From Pseudopelobacter sp964542535 (GTDB taxonomy: Bacteria; Desulfobacterota; Desulfuromonadia; Geobacterales; Pseudopelobacteraceae): DNA of 64,000 nucleotides. This document shows positions 41,856 to 50,611 of the stretch, piece after piece; position 1 is the stretch's first letter; every line of letters begins with the position of its first letter. The notes beneath the pieces are model-generated. The model was not told where the DNA came from and made no database searches. It worked only from the letters and a program-made list of their open reading frames with translations. Both the position numbers and the translations under genes were made by a program. The stretch spans positions 169,812 to 233,811 of the forward strand of contig CAZIUE010000005.1 of NCBI GenBank assembly GCA_964542535.1, in the 5' to 3' direction.

Positions 41856-43661
41856 TCAGACCTTGGCGGCCCGCTTGCGCTTGGTGGGGTCCAGCTCCTT
41901 CTTGCGCAGGCGGATGGAGTCGGGAGTCACCTCCACCAGTTCGTCGTCGTCGATGAACTCCAGGGCCTGCTCCAGGGTCAGAACGCGCGGCGGAGTCAGC
42001 TTGATGGCATCGTCGGAACCGGAGGCGCGCACGTTGGTGAGCTTCTTACCCTTGCAGGGGTTCACGTCCAGGTCGTTATCCTTGCTGTGCTGGCCGATGA
42101 TCATGCCGCCGTACACCTCCACGGCAGCGCCGATGAAGAGCACGCCGCGGGGCTGGAGGGCATCCAGGGAGTAGGCGGTGGTCTCGCCATGCTCCATGGC
42201 GATCAGCACGCCGTTCTTCCTCCCCGGGATGTCCCCCCGGTAGGGGGCATACTCGTGGAAGGTGTGAGTCATGACCGCCGTGCCGCGGGTTTCGGTCAGC
42301 ACCTCCCCCCTGAGCCCGATCAGGCCGCGGGCAGGGATAATGAACTCCAGGCGGACCAGGTCCCCCATGGGGCTCATGGCCACCATCTCCCCCTTGCGGG
42401 GTCCCATCTTCTCGATGATGGCGCCCTGGAACTCGGCCGGGACGTCCACCACCAGGTATTCCATCGGTTCGGTCTTGACGCCGTCCCTCATGCGGATGAT
42501 GACCTCCGGCTTGGAGACCGCCAGTTCGAACCCCTCCCGCCGCATGTTTTCGATCAGGATGGAGAGGTGCAGCTCACCCCGGCCGGAAACCTTGAAGGTA
42601 TCCGGGCTGTCGGTGTCCTCGACCCTGAGCGACACATTGGTACGCAGCTCCTTGGTGAGACGTTCGCGGATGTTGCGGGAGGTAACCCATTTCCCCTCCC
42701 GTCCGGCAAAGGGTGAGGTGTTGACGATGAAGTTCATGGAGAGGGTCGGCTCGTCGATGCAGACATAGGGAACCGCGATGGGATTGTCCGCCGACGCCAG
42801 GGTCTCTCCGATGCTGATGTCGTCGAAACCGGCCACGGTGGCGATGTCGCCGGTGCCGGCCTCCTCGACTTCTATCTGCTTGAGTCCCTGGTATCCCAGA
42901 AGCTTGCTGATACGCCCCTTGACCACCGTACCGTCGGATTTGATCATGGCCACGGTCTCCCCCGACCTGACCTTGCCGTTGAAGATGCGGCCGGTGGCCA
43001 TGCGGCCGATGTAGTCGTTATAGTCGATGTTGGCGATCAGCATCTGGAACGGGGCGTTGGCATCCCCCTTGGGAGGACGCACGTTGGCCTCCACCACGGC
43101 GAAGAGCGGCTCCATGCTGGTGGATTCGGCAGTCACATCCAGCTTGGCGTACCCCATCTTGGCGCTGGTGTAGACCACCGGGAAGTCCAGCTGCTCGTCC
43201 GAGGCGTTCAGCTCGCAGAACAGGTCGAAGACCATGGTGAGCACTTCATCCGGCCGGGAGCCGGGGCGGTCGATCTTGTTGATCACCACGATCGGCTTGA
43301 GCCCCAGGTCCAGGGACTTCTTCAGCACGAAGCGGGTCTGGGGCATGGGGCCGTCCAGGGCGTCCACCAGCAGCAGAACCGAATCCACCATCTTCAGCAC
43401 GCGCTCCACTTCACCGCCGAAGTCGGCATGGCCCGGTGTATCCACGATATTGATCTTGTAGCGGCCATGGTGGATGGAGAGGTTCTTGGCCAGGATGGTG
43501 ATGCCCCGCTCCTTCTCCAGGTCGTTGGAGTCCATGACCCGCTCGGTGATGGCCTCGTTCTCCCGGAAAACGCCGGCATGGCGCAGCATGGCATCCACCA
43601 GGGTGGTCTTGCCGTGGTCGACGTGGGCGATAATGGCGATGTTTCTGATTCGTTCCTGCAT
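41856..43661 (-). CDS. typA: translational GTPase TypA/BipA
   Basis: The 601-residue ribosome-binding GTPase is used in stress and low-temperature translation or 50S assembly. G motifs: G1 IAHVDHGKTTLVD, G3 DTPGHADFGGEV, G4 VINKIDR. EF-G-like domains and the TypA-specific C-terminus (GGMIIGQHSKDNDLDVNPCKG) are intact. Start 43661 is chosen because GAGGAG lies nine bases upstream and MQERIRNIAIIAHVD is the normal N-terminus. Confidence 0.96.
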   Translation of the reverse strand: MQERIRNIAIIAHVDHGKTTLVDAMLRHAGVFRENEAITERVMDSNDLEKERGITILAKNLSIHHGRYKINIVDTPGHADFGGEVERVLKMVDSVLLLVDALDGPMPQTRFVLKKSLDLGLKPIVVINKIDRPGSRPDEVLTMVFDLFCELNASDEQLDFPVVYTSAKMGYAKLDVTAESTSMEPLFAVVEANVRPPKGDANAPFQMLIANIDYNDYIGRMATGRIFNGKVRSGETVAMIKSDGTVVKGRISKLLGYQGLKQIEVEEAGTGDIATVAGFDDISIGETLASADNPIAVPYVCIDEPTLSMNFIVNTSPFAGREGKWVTSRNIRERLTKELRTNVSLRVEDTDSPDTFKVSGRGELHLSILIENMRREGFELAVSKPEVIIRMRDGVKTEPMEYLVVDVPAEFQGAIIEKMGPRKGEMVAMSPMGDLVRLEFIIPARGLIGLRGEVLTETRGTAVMTHTFHEYAPYRGDIPGRKNGVLIAMEHGETTAYSLDALQPRGVLFIGAAVEVYGGMIIGQHSKDNDLDVNPCKGKKLTNVRASGSDDAIKLTPPRVLTLEQALEFIDDDELVEVTPDSIRLRKKELDPTKRKRAAKV

Positions 43662-43683
43662 GGGTGACAACTCCTCGATAGGT

Positions 43684-43716
43684 CAAAATAAAACGACGGG
43701 CATTACTGCCCGTCGT
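43684..43716 (-). terminator. terminator after the CoA-binding protein gene
   Basis: ACGACGGGCA / TGCCCGTCGT with a 4-base loop; on the minus strand it is followed by TTTTATTTT. Confidence 0.85.
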
Positions 43717-43798
43717 ACGGTATGCAATATGTCAGCTTTTTCCAGATCTGGCAAGCGTTTATGCGCTACACACCAAAAGCGTCCCCTTTTCCGGGGAT

Positions 43799-44203
43799 TC
43801 AGTGCTCGTGGTACCCCAGCACCACCAGCAGACAGCTGCCGTCGGCGATGACGTTGATTCCCTTCTCGAGGCAGAGTTTTACCGCGTCGGGGTGCTCGGC
43901 ACCCGGTTGCATCCAGATGGCGGTGATCCCCTTCTCGATGGCCTGGGGAACCAGTTTCGCGGTGACCGCCGGGGGGGTGATCATGGAGAGACTCTTCACC
44001 TCGGCTGGCAGCTCGGCGATGGTGGCGACGCAGGCAGTCCCCTCGATCTCCCGCTCGTGGGGATTGATCGGCACGACGGTCCTGGCGTTCTGCAGATAGC
44101 AGCGCAGCACCTTGTTGCCGTACTTCTCCCGTTTGACGGATGCTCCGGCGACCCCGAAGGCGGGGGAGGCCAGAAAACGTTCGATCTGCTGGTCGATGGT
44201 CAT
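43799..44203 (-). CDS. CoA-binding domain protein
   Basis: The 134-residue single-domain protein has the Rossmann-like CoA_binding fold: FGVAGASVKREKYGNKVLR, VVPINPHEREIEGTACVATI, ITPPAVTAKLVPQAIEKGI, IWMQPGAEHPDAV and a C-terminal VIADGSCLLVVLG. Such proteins bind CoA but their cellular role is not established. A ribosome-binding site CAGGAGCAG precedes the ATG. It follows proA on the same strand with a 97-base gap and ends at its own terminator. Confidence 0.85.
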   Translation of the reverse strand: MTIDQQIERFLASPAFGVAGASVKREKYGNKVLRCYLQNARTVVPINPHEREIEGTACVATIAELPAEVKSLSMITPPAVTAKLVPQAIEKGITAIWMQPGAEHPDAVKLCLEKGINVIADGSCLLVVLGYHEH

Positions 44204-44300
44204 GTCCTGCTCCTGAAAAAGAGATAACCCTGATGCGCAACGGCTGTGCGGGCTCCTCGCGTTTGGAATGTATCGGCCCGGGTGGTCAAAACGGGAAAAG

Positions 44301-45557
44301 CTACTCCCTCACCTGTCCCTCACCGAAGACGATGAACTTGGTGGTGGTCAGGTCCTCCAGCCCCATGGGGCCGAAGGAGTGAAGCTTGGTGGTGGAGATA
44401 CCAATCTCCGCCCCCAGGCCCAACTGATTACCGTCGGCGAAGCGGGTGGAGGCATTGACCACCACGCAGCTGGAGTTCACCTCGCGGATGAAGCGCTGGG
44501 ACCGGCCGTAGTCGCTGGTGATGATGGATTCGGTGTGCAGGGAGCCGTAGCGGTTGATGTGGTCGATGGCCTGGTCCAGGCTGTCCACCACCCGGCAGGC
44601 CAGGATCAGCTCCAGGTACTCGGCGTACCAGTCCTCCTCGGTGGCCGGCACGGCCTGGGGGGCGTACGCCCGGAACCGCTCGTCACCGCGCAGTTCCACC
44701 TGCATGCCGCCCAGGAGGGTGGCGATGCGGGGGACGAACTCGGCCGCCACCGCCTCATGGATGAGCAACGTCTCCAGAGCATTGCAGACACCGGGACGCT
44801 GGGTCTTGGCGTTGACGATGATCCGCTCGGCCATGGCGAAGTCGGCACTCTCGTCCACGAAGATGTGGCAGACCCCCTTGTAATGCTTGATCACCGGGAT
44901 ACGCGAATTTTCGGTCACGAAGCGGATCAGACCCTCGCCGCCGCGGGGGATGATCAGGTCGATGCACTCCTCCTGCTTGAGCATCTCCAGCACCCCCTGG
45001 CGGTCGGTGAAGGGGATCAGGGCCAGAGCACCGGCAGGCACCCCCTTGGCCTCCATGGTCTCCCGCAGGATGGCGGCGATGGCCCGGTTGGAGTTGATCG
45101 CCTCCTTGCCGCCCCGCAGGATCACGGCGTTGCCCGCCTTGAGGCAGAGGGCGGCGGCATCGGCGGTCACGTTGGGGCGCGCCTCGTAGATGATGCCGAT
45201 CACCCCCAGGGGGATGCGCATCTTCCCCACCATCAGGTTGTTGGGGCGCTTCCACATCTTCGTGACTTCGCCCACCGGGTCGGGGAGGAGGGCCACCTCC
45301 CGCAGGCCGTCGGCCATGGCAGAGATGCGCGTGGCGTCCAGCATCAGCCGGTCCAGCATGGCGGATGAGAGCCCCTTCAGTTTCCCTTCCTCCAGGTCCC
45401 GGGCATTTTCGGCCATCAGCTGGGGGGTCTGCCGTTCCAGGGCATCGGCCATGGCCAGCAGCAGGTCGTTCTTGACCCCGGTGCTGAGCCGTGAAAGGAC
45501 GAAGGAGGCCTGGCGAGCCTCCCGGGCAATCTGGGCAACCTGTGCGGCAATCGTCAT
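44301..45557 (-). CDS. proA: gamma-glutamyl phosphate reductase
   Basis: The 418-residue aldehyde-dehydrogenase-fold enzyme reduces gamma-glutamyl phosphate to the semialdehyde, the second step of proline synthesis. Family blocks are GVIGIIYEARPNVTADAAALCLKAGNAVILRGGKEA (read in parts) and the catalytic cysteine in TQRPGVCNALETLL. VVVNASTRFADG and the ELGLGAEIGIST-like motif (GLGAEIGISTTKLH) are also present. Length is normal. proB is not adjacent. Confidence 0.95.
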   Translation of the reverse strand: MTIAAQVAQIAREARQASFVLSRLSTGVKNDLLLAMADALERQTPQLMAENARDLEEGKLKGLSSAMLDRLMLDATRISAMADGLREVALLPDPVGEVTKMWKRPNNLMVGKMRIPLGVIGIIYEARPNVTADAAALCLKAGNAVILRGGKEAINSNRAIAAILRETMEAKGVPAGALALIPFTDRQGVLEMLKQEECIDLIIPRGGEGLIRFVTENSRIPVIKHYKGVCHIFVDESADFAMAERIIVNAKTQRPGVCNALETLLIHEAVAAEFVPRIATLLGGMQVELRGDERFRAYAPQAVPATEEDWYAEYLELILACRVVDSLDQAIDHINRYGSLHTESIITSDYGRSQRFIREVNSSCVVVNASTRFADGNQLGLGAEIGISTTKLHSFGPMGLEDLTTTKFIVFGEGQVRE

Positions 45558-45630
45558 GAATATCCCCCCTGGGTGCGTAATGGCGATGGATTGTAGGGCA
45601 ATTCTACGGCCACTTCAAGAGTAATGAGGG

Positions 45631-45650
45631 GGAGGGGAGAGCCCCTCCCG
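45631..45650. repeat. G/C hairpin after the ABC-F gene
   Basis: GGGAGGGG-AGAG-CCCCTCCC, 8-base stem, ten bases beyond the ABC-F stop. No T-run follows on the minus strand, so terminator function is uncertain. Confidence 0.4.
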
Positions 45651-45660
45651 GGCGGCAGGA

Positions 45661-47295
45661 CTACAGGGTCAGCTCGCTGTGGCCCTGGTAGAGCCGGTCC
45701 CGCTCAGAAGCCACGTCCGCATCCTCCAGATACTCGTCGAACCCCATGGCCCGGTCGATGATGCCGTTGGGGGTGAACTCGACGATCCGGTTGGCGATGG
45801 TGGAGACGAACTCGTGGTCGTGGGAGGCGAACAGGATAACCTCGCTGAAGGCGATCAGGCCGTCGTTCAGGGCGGTGATGGACTCCAGGTCCAGATGGTT
45901 GGTCGGCTCGTCCAGGATCAGCACGTTGGCGCCGGTCAGCATCATGCGCGACAGCATGCAGCGCACCTTCTCGCCGCCGGAGAGAACGCGGGTCTTCTTC
46001 AGCGCCTCGTCGCCGGAGAAGAGCATGCGTCCCAGGAAGCCGCGGGCAAAGGTCTCCCCCTCCGTCGGGGGGGCGAACTGCCCCAGCCACTCCACCAGGT
46101 TGTAATCGTTGTCGAAGTAGGCGCTGTTCTCCTTGGGGAAATAGGAGCTGGTGATGGTGACCCCCCAGCGGAAGGAGCCGGCGTCCGGTTCCAGCTCGCC
46201 GGCCAGAATCTGGAACAGGGTCGTGCGGGCCAGTCCGTTGCCCACGAAGGCGATCTTGTCCCCCTTGCGCACGACCAGGTCCAGGCCGTTCAGCAGCTCG
46301 ACGCCGTCCACGCTCTTGGAGAGCCCCTCGATCTCCAGGATGATGTCCCCGCAGGCCCGTTCCGGCTTGAACACCACGTAGGGGTACTTGCGGGAGGAGA
46401 CCGGCATATCCTCCAGGGTCAGCTTCTCCAGCAGCTTCTTGCGCGACGTGGCCTGCTTGGCCTTGGAAGCGTTGGAGCTGAAGCGCTGGATAAACTCCTT
46501 CAGTTCGCTCACCTTATCGGCCACCTTGCGGTTTTCGTTCTGGCGCTGGCGCAGGTTGAGCTGGCTGGCGTGATACCAGAAGTCGTAGTTGCCCACATAG
46601 ACCTGGATGCGGCCGAAGTCGATGTCGGCCGTGTGGGTGCAGACCTGGTTCAGGAAGTGGCGGTCGTGGGAGACCACGATGACCGTGTTGGGGAAGCGGT
46701 AGAGGAAATCCTCCAGCCAGGAGATGGACTTCAGGTCCAGGTTGTTGGTCGGCTCATCCAGGAGCAGCACGTCAGGGTTGCCGAACAGGGCCTGGGCCAG
46801 CAGCACCCGCACTTTCTGCCCCCCCTCCAGCTCCTTCATCTGCCGGGAACGCAGCTCCTCGGGGATACCCAGACCGTTCAGCAGCACGGCAGCCTCGGAC
46901 TCGGCCTCGTAACCGTTCATCTCGGCGAACTCGGTCTCCAGCTCGGCGGAGCGGACGCCGTCCTCTTCGCTGAAGTCCGGTTTGGCGTAGATCGCCTCCC
47001 GCTCCACCATGATCCGGTAGAGGCGTTCGTGCCCCATGATGACCGTGTTCAGCACCGTCTGTTCGTCGAAGGCGAACTGGTCCTGGCGCAGCACCGCGAT
47101 GCGTTCCTTGGCACCGATGGTGACGGAGCCCGAGTCGGGCGCGATTTCGCCGGCCAGGATCTTCAGGAAGGTGGACTTGCCCGCGCCGTTGGCGCCGATC
47201 AGGCCGTAGCAGTTGCCGGGGGTGAACTTTATGGTGACGTCCTTGAACAGGACCCGCTTGCCGTAGGAAAGGGTGACGTTGGTTGCCGCAATCAT
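45661..47295 (-). CDS. ABC-F ATPase (YbiT-like) with altered second Walker A
   Basis: The 544-residue soluble protein contains two ABC domains without membrane spans, the ABC-F build that works at the ribosome. The first domain has GANGAGKSTFLK, a degenerate signature ELEGGQKVR and LLDEPTNNLDLKS. The second has LSGGEKVRCMLSRM and ILDEPTNHLDLES, but its Walker A reads VGNGLARTTLFQIL: one residue shorter and with Arg where the catalytic Lys is expected. Loss of ATP binding at one site is possible. Start 47295 is chosen over a longer frame because MIAATNVTLSYGKR is the family N-terminus. Confidence 0.9.
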   Translation of the reverse strand: MIAATNVTLSYGKRVLFKDVTIKFTPGNCYGLIGANGAGKSTFLKILAGEIAPDSGSVTIGAKERIAVLRQDQFAFDEQTVLNTVIMGHERLYRIMVEREAIYAKPDFSEEDGVRSAELETEFAEMNGYEAESEAAVLLNGLGIPEELRSRQMKELEGGQKVRVLLAQALFGNPDVLLLDEPTNNLDLKSISWLEDFLYRFPNTVIVVSHDRHFLNQVCTHTADIDFGRIQVYVGNYDFWYHASQLNLRQRQNENRKVADKVSELKEFIQRFSSNASKAKQATSRKKLLEKLTLEDMPVSSRKYPYVVFKPERACGDIILEIEGLSKSVDGVELLNGLDLVVRKGDKIAFVGNGLARTTLFQILAGELEPDAGSFRWGVTITSSYFPKENSAYFDNDYNLVEWLGQFAPPTEGETFARGFLGRMLFSGDEALKKTRVLSGGEKVRCMLSRMMLTGANVLILDEPTNHLDLESITALNDGLIAFSEVILFASHDHEFVSTIANRIVEFTPNGIIDRAMGFDEYLEDADVASERDRLYQGHSELTL

Positions 47296-47311
47296 GGTGT
47301 CTGATACTCCC

Positions 47312-47349
47312 GCGAAAATAATAAAACCACAGGGGTGACCCCTGTGGTT
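47312..47349 (-). terminator. terminator after the DHH phosphoesterase gene
   Basis: A 12-base perfect palindrome (AACCACAGGGGT / complement) with a 1-base centre; minus-strand TTTTATTATTTT follows. Confidence 0.8.
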
Positions 47350-47429
47350 CACATAATGTGATGATCTATAGCATGGTTACGGCTGGAGGGGCAACAGCTT
47401 TTTCCGGACCCCGACCGCGGGGCCGCGCC

Positions 47430-48287
47430 TCAGGCGCACTCCCCCTTCGGGACGCACAGCAGCTCCTCCGGCAGGCGGGTGGTGAATCCGGCCGCGTGCA
47501 GATGCCCGCCGCCGCCGAAGCGGCTGGCAATGGCAGCCACATCCATGCCGCTGGAGTTGGAGCGCAGCGACCACTTGCGCAGGGAACCCTGGTCCTGGTA
47601 GCCGACGGCAAAGGGGTGACCGTGGGACAGTTCTCCCACCAGGTCGCTCATGATGTCCTCGTAGCAGTTGACCACCGGCACCCGGTAGCCGGCAACGGTG
47701 GTCATGACCGCCTTCTTCATGTGCAGGTCGATCATCCTGCGGCGATAACGGTTGATGGCCCGCCCCTCTCCCAGCAGCGGCTTAAGGGCGTCCTCGCCGG
47801 AGCAGAGCCGCTCCCAGGCGGAGAGCTCGAAGGGGCGTGAGATGAGTGCCGCATAGATATCGCTGGTCCCCTCAAGCTGGAAGCGCCACATGTCCCGGTC
47901 CTGGATATGCAGGAGCAGCCGCGGCGGCGGGGTGTCGTGGAAGTATTCCCAGGTCAGCACGGCGCCGGACCTGTTCATGTCGAAAACGACCTTCAGGTTG
48001 TCGTGTTCCCGTTCCAGGCCGGCCAGATCCTGCTCGGCCGAGGTGTGGTGGTCGATGATGATCACGGAGCGGGCCGAACGGCAGATACGCTTCAACGCAT
48101 CCCGGCGGTAGGAGAAATCGACGATGTACAGATCCCGGCCCGCCACATCGGGAGGTTCCTGGCCGTACACGCCCGGCAGCAGCTCGCACTCCTGCCCCGT
48201 TTTCAGGAGAAAATGCCGGGATACGGCATAGGCCGCGGCAAAGCCGTCGGGACAGCCACCATGGTAGATCACGAGCGGTTGTTGCAA
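47430..48287 (-). CDS. DHH/DHHA1-family phosphoesterase
   Basis: The 285-residue protein has the DHH motif IIIDHHTSAEQD, an upstream HGGCPDGFAAAYA metal-binding motif, IVDFSYRRD, and the DHHA1 ending SRFGGGGHLHAAGF. These proteins hydrolyse phosphodiester or phosphoanhydride bonds (oligoribonucleotides, c-di-AMP/pApA or polyphosphate); the exact substrate is not clear. The start is a TTG at 48287 with AAGGAA seven bases upstream. A longer frame exists but lacks a ribosome-binding site. Confidence 0.82.
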   Translation of the reverse strand: MQQPLVIYHGGCPDGFAAAYAVSRHFLLKTGQECELLPGVYGQEPPDVAGRDLYIVDFSYRRDALKRICRSARSVIIIDHHTSAEQDLAGLEREHDNLKVVFDMNRSGAVLTWEYFHDTPPPRLLLHIQDRDMWRFQLEGTSDIYAALISRPFELSAWERLCSGEDALKPLLGEGRAINRYRRRMIDLHMKKAVMTTVAGYRVPVVNCYEDIMSDLVGELSHGHPFAVGYQDQGSLRKWSLRSNSSGMDVAAIASRFGGGGHLHAAGFTTRLPEELLCVPKGECA

Positions 48288-48381
48288 GGGAAGTTCCTTT
48301 CGGGAGAGGTCAGCCGCGCACCCGGGCCGACTGAGAAGAATAGCAGGGCCGGGACGAGATTCCAACGATTTTTTGCGCCGT

Positions 48382-48711
48382 TCACTCCACCGTGGAGCGC
48401 TGTTTCTTGCGTAGGGAGACGATCTTCTTGTCGCCCAGGCGCTTCTCCCGGGCAGCACGGGGCACCCGGGTGGCAATGCGCTTCTTCACAACCCGCTCAC
48501 GCTTCTCCAGCGCCGCCTCCAGCCGTTCCATGGCTTTCTCCCGGTTGCGCGCCTGGGACCGGCTCTCGCTTGCCTGGGTTACGATGCCGGTGGGGAGATG
48601 GCGGATGCGCACCGCGGAGTCGGTGGTGTTGCGATGCTGCCCCCCCGGCCCGGAAGCACGGTAGTATTCGATCCTGATATCCTCGTCCCTGATCTCGACC
48701 ATGGTCTCCAT
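48382..48711 (-). CDS. release-factor-like GGQ-domain protein
   Basis: The 109-residue protein has the class I release factor catalytic motif (RASGPGGQHRNTTDSAVRI) and a basic C-terminal tail (RKKQRSTVE), but no codon-recognition domain. This is the build of ArfB-like or prfH-like rescue factors that hydrolyse peptidyl-tRNA on stalled ribosomes. The tail is shorter and differs from E. coli ArfB, so the exact role is open. ATG 48711 or ATG 48702 may be the start; GGAG favours the second. Confidence 0.8.
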   Translation of the reverse strand: METMVEIRDEDIRIEYYRASGPGGQHRNTTDSAVRIRHLPTGIVTQASESRSQARNREKAMERLEAALEKRERVVKKRIATRVPRAAREKRLGDKKIVSLRKKQRSTVE

Positions 48712-48733
48712 CCCTTCCCGCGTTCCGCGTCTA

Positions 48734-48860
48734 ATTCCAATTCCAACTCAAAGCGCTCTCTTCGTTGGCTCGTCGAAGGCTCCTCAACGTACTATTCTCG
48801 TACGCCTCCGTCGCCTTCTTCCTCGCCGCCTTGATATCATCTTTGATTTGAAACTGGAAT
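48734..48860. repeat. MITE-like element with 20-base terminal inverted repeats
   Basis: ATTCCAATTCCAACTCAAAG (48734-48753) and CTTTGATTTGAAACTGGAAT (48841-48860) match as inverted repeats at 16 of 20 bases. The 127-base unit lies between cydC and the GGQ gene. A 60-codon open frame within it is probably only an effect of base composition. Confidence 0.7.
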
Positions 48861-48925
48861 AACGCCCGCTGCGGCAGGTGATTCCCGCTGAGGCACGGGC
48901 CGGTCCGCGCCAATGTGGACGGTTC

Positions 48926-50611
48926 TCACGTACCGGAGTCTGAATGCAAGCCGCCGGTTCGGTTATCCGGGGCATCCAGCCGCACCACCCGGTCGGCCAG
49001 GGCCAGACAGGCCGGACGGTGGGTTGTCAGCAGCACCGTTTTCCCCCGGGTGCGCTCGGCCAGCCGGGTAACGATCTGCTGCTCAGTCTCGGCGTCCAGC
49101 CCCTCGGTCGGCTCGTCCAGGAGCAGCAGCGGCGCGTCCTTGAGGAGCGCCCGGGCCAGGGCGATGCGCCGCGCCTCTCCACCCGAGATTTCACACCCCC
49201 CCTCGCCCACCGGGGTGTCCAGTCCCTGGGGGAGCGTATCCAGCCAGCGGGTCAGGCCGCTGTCCTCCAGGGCCCGTCGCAGGTCCCCCGGAGAGGCATC
49301 CGGCCGCGCCAGGAGGACGTTGTCGCCAATGCTGACGTTGAACAGGTGCGGCCGCTGGGGCAGGACCGCGAAGAGACGGCGCGCCTCATCAGCGACCAGG
49401 GAGCGCAACTCCACTCCCCCCACCCTGATACTCCCCCCATACTCGCGGAAGCGGAGCAGAAGCTCTATCAGGGTGCTCTTGCCGCTGCCGCTCTCCCCCA
49501 CCAGCGCCACCCGGGTGCCGGCCGGGACATGCAGGGAGAAGCGCCGCGGCAGCGACGGACCACCGAGGTCGGCGCAGGACACATCCCGGAAAATGATCCC
49601 GAGCGGCTCCCCGGGCATCGGCAGGGGACACGACGGCTCGGCGACCGGGGGAGTCGCGCCGCTCAGTTGGCCGATGCGCCGCAGGGCCTCTCCCACCGCC
49701 GGCAGCATCTGCAGGGCCTGGGGCAGGGGAGCGGCCGCTTCCAGGGCCGCGGCGCAAAAGAGCAGCAGCATGACCAGCACGGGGCCGGGCAGGGAGCCGT
49801 CGGCCACCGCCGGACCGGCCAGGGCCAGCACTCCGGCCAGGGCCACCCCTCCGCAGGCGGAAGTCCCCGCCAGGGTCAGGGCATTGATATTGCCCAGGCG
49901 CCGTTGCTCGGCTACCAGACGGGCGGAGAGATCGTCTACCCGTTCTGCCTGGCGCCGGGCACATCCCAGCAGCGCCAGCTCCTCGGCTCCCTGCACCCCC
50001 TCGGTAACGGCAGCGCGCAGTTCTCCCGCCAGCCGGGTGGAACGCCGTCCCGGTTCCGCCGCGAGATGCCGTCCCGCCAGGGGGAGGGCAACACCGGCGC
50101 ACAGCAGCAGGGCACACAGCAGCAGGGCCGCGGGGCCGTGCCAGACCAGCACGAACAGCACCGCCAGGAGGATGGAAACGCTTCCCACCGCCAGGGGGGC
50201 AATGATGCGCAGATAGAGATTCTCCAGGCTGTCCAGGTCTCCCCGCAGCCGTCCCGCAAGGTCGCCGCTGGCGTAGCGTTCCAGACCGGCAGGCGCCAGG
50301 GGCTCCAGCCGACGGAAGAGCCACACCCGCAGATCGCTCAAAAAGCGCAGGGCAGCCTCGTGGGTCACCAGCCGCTCCCCATAGCGGCCGACGGTGCGCA
50401 GTATCGCCAGGGCACGGATACCGGCCGAGGGGAGGAAGTAATTGAAGGTCGTTCCGCAGGCGGCGCTGACCGCCATAGAGGTAATGAACCATCCGGACAG
50501 GGCCATCAGGAGCGTATTGGCGGCTATGACGATCACGCCCAACACGATCCCGGCCAGCATCCACCCCCACCGGCTTCGGCCAACCATCAAAATGGAGACC
50601 ACTGCCCTCAT
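48926..50611 (-). CDS. cydC: thiol reductant ABC exporter subunit CydC
   Basis: The 561-residue half-transporter has six membrane helices in the N-terminal ~310 residues and an ATPase domain with GESGSGKSTLIELL, signature ISGGEARRIALARALL and LLLDEPTEGLDAE. With CydD it exports glutathione or cysteine to the periplasm, which is needed for cytochrome bd assembly. The start overlaps the cydD stop by 4 bases. cydAB is not in this window. Confidence 0.9.
   Translation of the reverse strand: MRAVVSILMVGRSRWGWMLAGIVLGVIVIAANTLLMALSGWFITSMAVSAACGTTFNYFLPSAGIRALAILRTVGRYGERLVTHEAALRFLSDLRVWLFRRLEPLAPAGLERYASGDLAGRLRGDLDSLENLYLRIIAPLAVGSVSILLAVLFVLVWHGPAALLLCALLLCAGVALPLAGRHLAAEPGRRSTRLAGELRAAVTEGVQGAEELALLGCARRQAERVDDLSARLVAEQRRLGNINALTLAGTSACGGVALAGVLALAGPAVADGSLPGPVLVMLLLFCAAALEAAAPLPQALQMLPAVGEALRRIGQLSGATPPVAEPSCPLPMPGEPLGIIFRDVSCADLGGPSLPRRFSLHVPAGTRVALVGESGSGKSTLIELLLRFREYGGSIRVGGVELRSLVADEARRLFAVLPQRPHLFNVSIGDNVLLARPDASPGDLRRALEDSGLTRWLDTLPQGLDTPVGEGGCEISGGEARRIALARALLKDAPLLLLDEPTEGLDAETEQQIVTRLAERTRGKTVLLTTHRPACLALADRVVRLDAPDNRTGGLHSDSGT

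Noticed and set aside
48731..48913. 60-codon frame in the MITE-like element after cydC
   Set aside because: It spans the element end to end and depends on its inverted repeats. No ribosome-binding site.
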